From Nevskiaceae bacterium (lineage in GTDB: Bacteria; Pseudomonadota; Gammaproteobacteria; Steroidobacterales; Steroidobacteraceae): DNA of 64,000 bases. The position numbers and the translations under genes were made by a program. The DNA is taken from assembly GCA_024234075.1 (NCBI GenBank), contig JACKOV010000002.1, forward strand, positions 806,001-870,000, in the 5' to 3' direction. The notes under the pieces are model-generated. The model was not told where the DNA came from and made no database searches. It worked only from the letters and a program-made list of their open reading frames with translations. Below, in pieces: positions 62,763 to 64,000 of this stretch (position 1 is the first letter of the stretch; every line of letters starts with the position of its first letter).

Positions 62763-63524
62763 GTGCCCTCCGCCGAACTGCAAGCCGCCCTCGATGCCGC
62801 CGCCGCAGCCGCAGCGGTGATCCGCTCGCTCTACCAGCGCAACCTCGAAGTGGTGACCAAGGCCGACCGATCGCCGGTCACCGAGGCCGATGTCAAATCC
62901 GAGCAGGCCATCCGCGAAGTGCTGGCGCAGCGTTTCCCGGGCTACGGTTTCTATGGAGAGGAAACCGGCCAGCACGACATGGGCGCGGAGAGCATCTGGC
63001 TGGTCGATCCGATCGACGGCACCAAGTCCTTCGTCCGCGACTGTGCGTTCTTTTCGACGCAGATCGCACTGCTGCGCGGCGGGCGCTTCGTGCTCGGCGT
63101 GTCGAGTGCGCCGGTCTACGGTGAGCTGGCCTGGGCCGAGCGCGGCCAGGGCGCCTGGCTCGACGGCAAGCGCATCGCGGTCAGCACGACCTCGCAACTC
63201 GACGCCACGATCCTCTCCACCGGCAACCTCAAGACCCTGGCGCAGAGTCCGCGCTGGGCGCGCTTCGGCGCGCTGGTGCCGCAGCTGAGCCGGCTGCGCG
63301 GCTATGGCGACTTCGTGCACTACCACCTGCTGGGGCGCGGTGCGCTCGACGTCGTGGTCGAGTCGGACGTCAACATCCTCGATATCGCCGCCTTGACGGT
63401 GATCGTCGAAGAGGCGGGCGGGCGCTTCACCGATCTCAACGGCGGGCCGGTCGGTCTGGACACGACCACGGTGCTGGCGAGCAACGGCGCGCTGCACGAC
63501 ACCGTGCTCGCCGCGTTGCGCTGA
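62763..63524 (+). CDS. inositol-monophosphatase-family phosphatase, HisN-like
   Basis: 253 residues. Metal-binding motifs of the family: GEETGQ near residue 65, VDPIDGTKSFVRDCAFFSTQIAL at about 81-103, and VNILDIAALTVIVEEAGG near the end. The DPIDGTKSF plus D-I-A-A-L-x-x-I-V-E-x-A-G-G form is that of the histidinol-phosphate phosphatase HisN group rather than SuhB, where W-D-x-A-A-G is usual. GTG start, without a clear ribosome site. It could be the histidine-pathway enzyme or a general sugar/alcohol phosphatase. Confidence 0.85.
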   Translation: MPSAELQAALDAAAAAAAVIRSLYQRNLEVVTKADRSPVTEADVKSEQAIREVLAQRFPGYGFYGEETGQHDMGAESIWLVDPIDGTKSFVRDCAFFSTQIALLRGGRFVLGVSSAPVYGELAWAERGQGAWLDGKRIAVSTTSQLDATILSTGNLKTLAQSPRWARFGALVPQLSRLRGYGDFVHYHLLGRGALDVVVESDVNILDIAALTVIVEEAGGRFTDLNGGPVGLDTTTVLASNGALHDTVLAALR

Positions 63525-63551
63525 ATCCCGCGAGGCTGGCGTGCCGCCCGC

Positions 63552-64000
63552 TCAGGGCTGCAGGCGCGTCACCGACCAGGGTCCCGGCCGGAAGGCCTCG
63601 GCGCCGTCGCCGCTGCCCGGTGTGAGGCTGCGCGTCCAGCGCGCCCGGTCATGGATCCGCGACTCGCCCTCGACCCAGAGCTCCACCGCCTCGGCCCAGA
63701 CGTGATAGCCGCCCCAGAACGGCGGACGAGGAATCGACACGCCCGGGTCGTCGGCACGGTCCTCGGGCCCCGGCACCGGCACGCCGAAACGCCGTGCGAC
63801 TGCGGCCACGTCGGCTTCCAGCTGGGCGCGTGAACCGACCGGCTGGCTCTGGGCGCTCGCCCAGGCACCGATGCGCCGCTGCCACGGCCGCGTGGCGAAA
63901 TAGGCGTCGCTCTCGGCCGCCGGCGCCCGCAGGACTTGTCCTTCGATCCGCACCTGGCGATGCAGATGATCCCAGTGCAGCACCAGCGCGGCGCGCGGCC
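63552..64000 (-). CDS. pdxH: pyridoxamine 5'-phosphate oxidase, 5' end cut off by window
   Basis: 149 codons of the C-terminal two thirds. AALVLHWDHLHRQVRIEGQV is the FMN-binding strand, SDAYFATRPWQRRIGAWASAQSQP the next conserved block, and RPPFWGGYHVWAEAVELW with IHDRARW the PLP-binding end; the closing L-x-P is kept (TRLQP). The enzyme oxidises pyridoxine or pyridoxamine phosphate to PLP, the cofactor of BioA nearby. The variant HVW instead of R-V-x-P at the end is slightly unusual. The N-terminal part is outside the window. Confidence 0.92.
   Translation of the reverse strand, partial: PRAALVLHWDHLHRQVRIEGQVLRAPAAESDAYFATRPWQRRIGAWASAQSQPVGSRAQLEADVAAVARRFGVPVPGPEDRADDPGVSIPRPPFWGGYHVWAEAVELWVEGESRIHDRARWTRSLTPGSGDGAEAFRPGPWSVTRLQP

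Overview
The window is GC-rich, densely coded DNA from a proteobacterium, almost certainly a gammaproteobacterium. Two blocks carry gene orders I know from Pseudomonas: yggU-yggT-proC next to pilT-pilU, and gshB-tonB-algH-ruvX-pyrB divergent from pilG-pilH-pilI-pilJ-chpA-chpC, followed by rsmE-bioA. The split class II ribonucleotide reductase (nrdJa/nrdJb) is also Pseudomonas-like. The missing pilK, chpB, pyrR and pyrC, the third PilT-type ATPase and the inserted tamA-tamB pair argue against Pseudomonas itself. A Nevskiales- or Xanthomonadales-like lineage is my guess, not a demonstration. No rRNA, complete tRNA, CRISPR array or intact insertion sequence was seen.

Layout. 1-4108: 3' part of cca, a divergent lipoprotein aminopeptidase, a Do-family periplasmic protease and a small heat shock protein. 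4109-7699: nrdJa-nrdJb behind a long AT-richer leader with two NrdR-box-like sites and a strong terminator after it. 7700-8897: a small accessory patch with a decayed group II intron reverse transcriptase and a nucleotidyltransferase pair of toxin-antitoxin type. 8945-12851: a leftward cassette (107-aa protein, SAM methyltransferase, double glyoxalase-fold protein, MFS transporter) behind an intrinsic terminator that lies in its leader. 13166-18578: cell-wall enzymes (MltD-like lytic transglycosylase, L,D-transpeptidase), a lipoprotein and the nucleotide nucleosidase PpnN. 18758-23429: a hypothetical, an orphan ParA, HtpG, an FKBP lipoprotein and a hydrolase. 23442-23973: wreckage of a toxin-antitoxin locus. 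24061-29784: two two-component clusters facing each other, with three OmpR-type regulators, two histidine kinases that overlap tail to tail, and a CpxP/Spy-like protein.

29918-35756: HU-like protein, yggU-yggT-proC, then pilT, pilU and a third retraction-type ATPase. 35809-42214: tamB-tamA and a DUF2058 protein. 42261-47491: a leftward run with pyrK-like, pyrB, ruvX, algH, a MocR-regulator scrap, tonB-like and gshB. 47659-57728: the Pil-Chp chemosensory operon controlling type IV pili, ending in a 2038-residue ChpA with several phosphotransfer domains. 57799-64000: rsmE, bioA, ampD, a second MFS transporter, a PduO-type cobalamin adenosyltransferase, a HisN-like phosphatase and the 3' part of pdxH.

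How the genes fit together. Twitching motility is the main theme: PilT/PilU motors are upstream of the Chp pathway that steers them. A second theme is the envelope and its stress: DegQ/MucD-like protease, MltD, L,D-transpeptidase, AmpD, TamAB and a Cpx-like system with its periplasmic partner. A third link is cobalamin: the window encodes both an adenosylcobalamin-dependent reductase and an enzyme that makes adenosylcobalamin. The accessory material (intron scrap, live-looking nucleotidyltransferase pair, dead DUF433/PIN pair, MocR tail) is small and scattered. I found no large novel system. The best candidates for new biology are the atypical response-regulator pair at 24061-25544, the methyltransferase/VOC/MFS cassette with a terminator in its leader, and the nucleotidyltransferase pair with an altered active site.
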